The translations under genes and the position numbers were made by a program. This document shows, piece after piece, positions 41,428 through 42,888 of a DNA stretch of 42,888 nt (its first letter is position 1; each line of letters opens with the position of its first letter). The notes beneath the pieces were generated by a model that had not been told where the DNA came from, searched no databases, and saw nothing but the letters and a program-made list of their open reading frames with translations. The DNA comes from Gemmatimonadota bacterium (GTDB lineage Bacteria; Gemmatimonadota; Gemmatimonadetes; Longimicrobiales; Gaopeijiaceae): assembly GCA_030550695.1 (NCBI GenBank), contig JAUQOX010000001.1:1-42888 (forward strand), given 5' to 3'.

Positions 41428-42564
41428 ATGGAAGAGGGGCACAACGGGGCAACCTGGGGTCCAAGGCGCCCCGGGACAAGGGGGAAAGGCGAGAGGGCGA
41501 GGGGGCAGGGCCTGCAGGCCCTCTCTTTCCGCCTCGATCTGGTGGAGGCACGCAGGACGATAGCCCCCTTTGTCCGCCGGACCCCCTTGGTCCGAATGAG
41601 GGAGCTGGATTCAGCTGCCGTGGGGGCCATCTACCTCAAGCTGGAATCCCTCCAGGTCACCGGCTCCTTCAAGATCCGGGGAGCCGCCAACCGCTTGGCC
41701 GCCCTGAGGGCGGAGGAACGCTCTCGCGGTGTGGTGGCCTGCTCCAGTGGAAACCATGGGAAGGCGGTGGCCCACATGGCCGCCCTTCTGGGCATCCCGG
41801 CCACGATCTTCGTGCCTCGGTGGGTAGACCCGACAAAGCAATCGGCCATGGAGACAGCCGGGGCGCAGGTGGTCCTGGCCGGCGACACCTACGACGAGGC
41901 AGAGGCTCAAGCCCTGGACTGGGCTCTCGCCCGAGGGATGACCTTCGTCCAGCCCTTCGACGACCCCTGGGTGGTGGCGGGACAGGGCACCATCGGATTG
42001 GAACTCCTGGAGGACATCCCGGACCTCAGTCGGGTGTTGATCCCGTTGTCGGGGGGAGGACTCGCCGGCGGCATCGCCTACGCCCTGAAGGAGAGACGGC
42101 CGGAAGTGGAGGTGGTGGCCGTGTCCGCCGAGCGGGCCCGGGCCATGGTGGAGAGCCTCCGGGCCGGCGCACCGGTAGAAATCCCCGAGGAGGAGACCTT
42201 GGCCGAGGCCTTGTCCGGCGGCATCGGCCGGGAGAATCGGTACACCCTGGCCCTGATCCGGGAACTCGTCGACCGACACTCCCTGGTTTCCGAAGAGGCC
42301 ATCGCCGCGGCCATGGCCTACGCCTTCCACGAGCTGCACCTTGTGGTGGAGGGTGGGGGGGCGGTGGCCTTGGCGGCGGCTCTGCTGGAGGCAGGGCGAG
42401 GGCAACCCCGAGGAGGGTCCACCGCAGTTTTGGTGAGCGGAGGAAACGTGTCCATGGCCCGCTGGGTGGAGGTCCTGGGAAGGTATGATCCACCCGGGCC
42501 CGCCCGCATCCGCCAGGCTTCCCATCCTCCCCCCGCCCTCCGCCCTCGCCGTCGGCGGGGCTAG
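41428..42564 (+). CDS. PLP-dependent threonine dehydratase / serine racemase-type enzyme
   Basis: Fold-type II PLP enzyme. The catalytic lysine is in VTGSFKIRGAANRL (Lys82 counting from ATG 41428), followed by ACSSGNHGKAVAHMA and the phosphate-binding glycine loop LSGGGLAGG. There is no C-terminal ACT domain, so it resembles catabolic threonine dehydratases and serine racemases rather than biosynthetic IlvA. The start is uncertain: ATG 41428 has AGGA upstream but adds ~38 low-complexity residues and leaves only 10 bases to the divergent M14 start. GTG 41542 would begin right at the family N-terminus. The last ~15 residues are Pro/Arg-rich. Confidence 0.85.
   Translation: MEEGHNGATWGPRRPGTRGKGERARGQGLQALSFRLDLVEARRTIAPFVRRTPLVRMRELDSAAVGAIYLKLESLQVTGSFKIRGAANRLAALRAEERSRGVVACSSGNHGKAVAHMAALLGIPATIFVPRWVDPTKQSAMETAGAQVVLAGDTYDEAEAQALDWALARGMTFVQPFDDPWVVAGQGTIGLELLEDIPDLSRVLIPLSGGGLAGGIAYALKERRPEVEVVAVSAERARAMVESLRAGAPVEIPEEETLAEALSGGIGRENRYTLALIRELVDRHSLVSEEAIAAAMAYAFHELHLVVEGGGAVALAAALLEAGRGQPRGGSTAVLVSGGNVSMARWVEVLGRYDPPGPARIRQASHPPPALRPRRRRG
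41507..41522. repeat. 16-bp perfect palindrome, possible operator
   Basis: AGGGCCTGCAGGCCCT is its own reverse complement. It sits between the M14 start (41417, minus) and the alternative dehydratase start at GTG 41542. If that GTG is the true start, the palindrome lies in a 124-base divergent intergenic region, where a dimeric regulator could bind. If ATG 41428 is used, it is inside the coding region. Confidence 0.35.
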
Positions 42565-42652
42565 GAACCGCCTCGCCGGAGGGGAGCAAACGCCGTGGAA
42601 GCTCGGTTCCGACCGACCGGCGCCAGGGGTTCCTGCCCTGGGCCCGATCCCG

Positions 42653-42888
42653 TTACAGGCCGAGGGCTAGCCCTTTGCCCCGGGGATCCGCCACGCCCCA
42701 GAAACGAACAGGACGCCCGCCGGGGCCCCATTCGACCATGAGGGCATGGGCATTTCCCAGAGCCTCGATGCGGACCGCCGCATGTCCCCGGAACCGCAGG
42801 GCTCGCACCACTTCGGCTGGAAGAGTCTCTTCCACCAGAAGGATATCCGGCTCGGCGAAGGCGATCCTGGGAGCCGCCACCGCCTGAG
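42653..42888 (-). CDS. Gamma-glutamyltransferase, C-terminal fragment (5' end outside window)
   Basis: The frame is open to the right end of the window, so only the last ~77 residues are present, ending at TAA (42653-42655). The segment GNAHALMVEWGPGGRPVRFW followed by GVADPRGKGLALGL is the typical C-terminus of the small subunit of gamma-glutamyltranspeptidases (usual ending G-A-x-D-x-R-x-x-G-x-A). The catalytic Thr would lie outside the window. It converges on the dehydratase gene across an 88-base gap that contains a weak 7-pair inverted repeat (42564-42570 with 42604-42610). Confidence 0.7.
   Translation of the reverse strand, partial: QAVAAPRIAFAEPDILLVEETLPAEVVRALRFRGHAAVRIEALGNAHALMVEWGPGGRPVRFWGVADPRGKGLALGL

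Noticed and set aside
42564..42652. Weak inverted repeats in the gap between the dehydratase and the gamma-glutamyltransferase fragment
   Set aside because: Seven pairs over a 33-base spacer and a separate six-pair stem (42623-42628 with 42636-42641) without a T-run on either strand; too weak to call a terminator.
1..42888. CRISPR arrays, insertion sequences, prophage, toxin-antitoxin, restriction or other defence genes
   Set aside because: Looked for direct repeats with regular spacing, transposase or integrase motifs, and typical small paired genes; none seen. The two tRNA genes show no duplicated 3' ends nearby that would mark an integrated element.

Overview
The window is a high-GC, gene-dense stretch of a diderm (outer-membrane) bacterial chromosome. 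It carries BamA, Skp, a Lol-type lipoprotein ABC transporter and most of the lipid A (Raetz) pathway. It also encodes an McsA-McsB-ClpC arginine-kinase/protease set, a bacillithiol ligase (BshC) and an LpxC-FabZ fusion. That mix, the GC content and the gene order suggest Gemmatimonadota or a close relative; this is inferred from gene content, with no marker-gene search done.

Layout. (1) 1-676: 3' part of an unrecognised acidic protein. (2) 673-12620: a good sigma70-like promoter and a structured leader precede prfB (read through a +1 programmed frameshift), lysS, lolC/E, lolD, mcsA, mcsB, clpC, bamA and skp. Most of these genes overlap or nearly touch. (3) 12621-26176: lpxD, lpxC-fabZ, lpxA, a Gfo/Idh oxidoreductase, a 44-residue membrane peptide, lpxB, a DUF374 acyltransferase, lpxK, rlmH, bshC, a 93-residue membrane coiled-coil protein, murJ and uvrC, nearly all translationally coupled. 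(4) 26308-27868: a monocistronic TPR lipoprotein with its own promoter. (5) 27916-28071: tRNA-Gly(CCC) with promoter and terminator-like hairpin. (6) 28159-34170: DUF512 radical-SAM protein, der, plsY, gpsA, a MerR regulator, pcm and a YqaA/DedA-type membrane protein. (7) 34294-36328: a hypothetical protein with a 19-residue tandem repeat, tRNA-Arg(CCT), and a MATE/ANK-like membrane protein starting 16 bases after the tRNA. (8) 36325-39324: an M16 peptidase pair, one with a catalytic motif and one without. (9) 39492-42564: an M14-like metallopeptidase on the minus strand, divergent from a threonine dehydratase/serine racemase-type enzyme. (10) 42653-42888: C-terminus of a gamma-glutamyltransferase on the minus strand.

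Function. Regions 2 and 3 are an envelope-building block: outer-membrane protein insertion (BamA, Skp), lipoprotein release (Lol), lipid A synthesis, peptidoglycan precursor flipping (MurJ) and, in region 6, phospholipid precursor synthesis (GpsA, PlsY). These are interleaved with translation (RF2, LysRS, RlmH, Der), protein quality control (McsA/B-ClpC, Pcm), thiol chemistry (BshC) and DNA repair (UvrC).

I see no CRISPR array, insertion sequence, prophage, toxin-antitoxin or defence locus, and no clear new multi-gene system. The less ordinary items are the alternative hairpins before prfB, a changed residue in the putative McsB phosphoarginine-sensing motif, an M14 protein with Ca-binding-like insertions and an Asp where the third zinc His is expected, two small membrane proteins, a repeat-bearing orphan protein and a 16-bp perfect inverted repeat between convergent genes.
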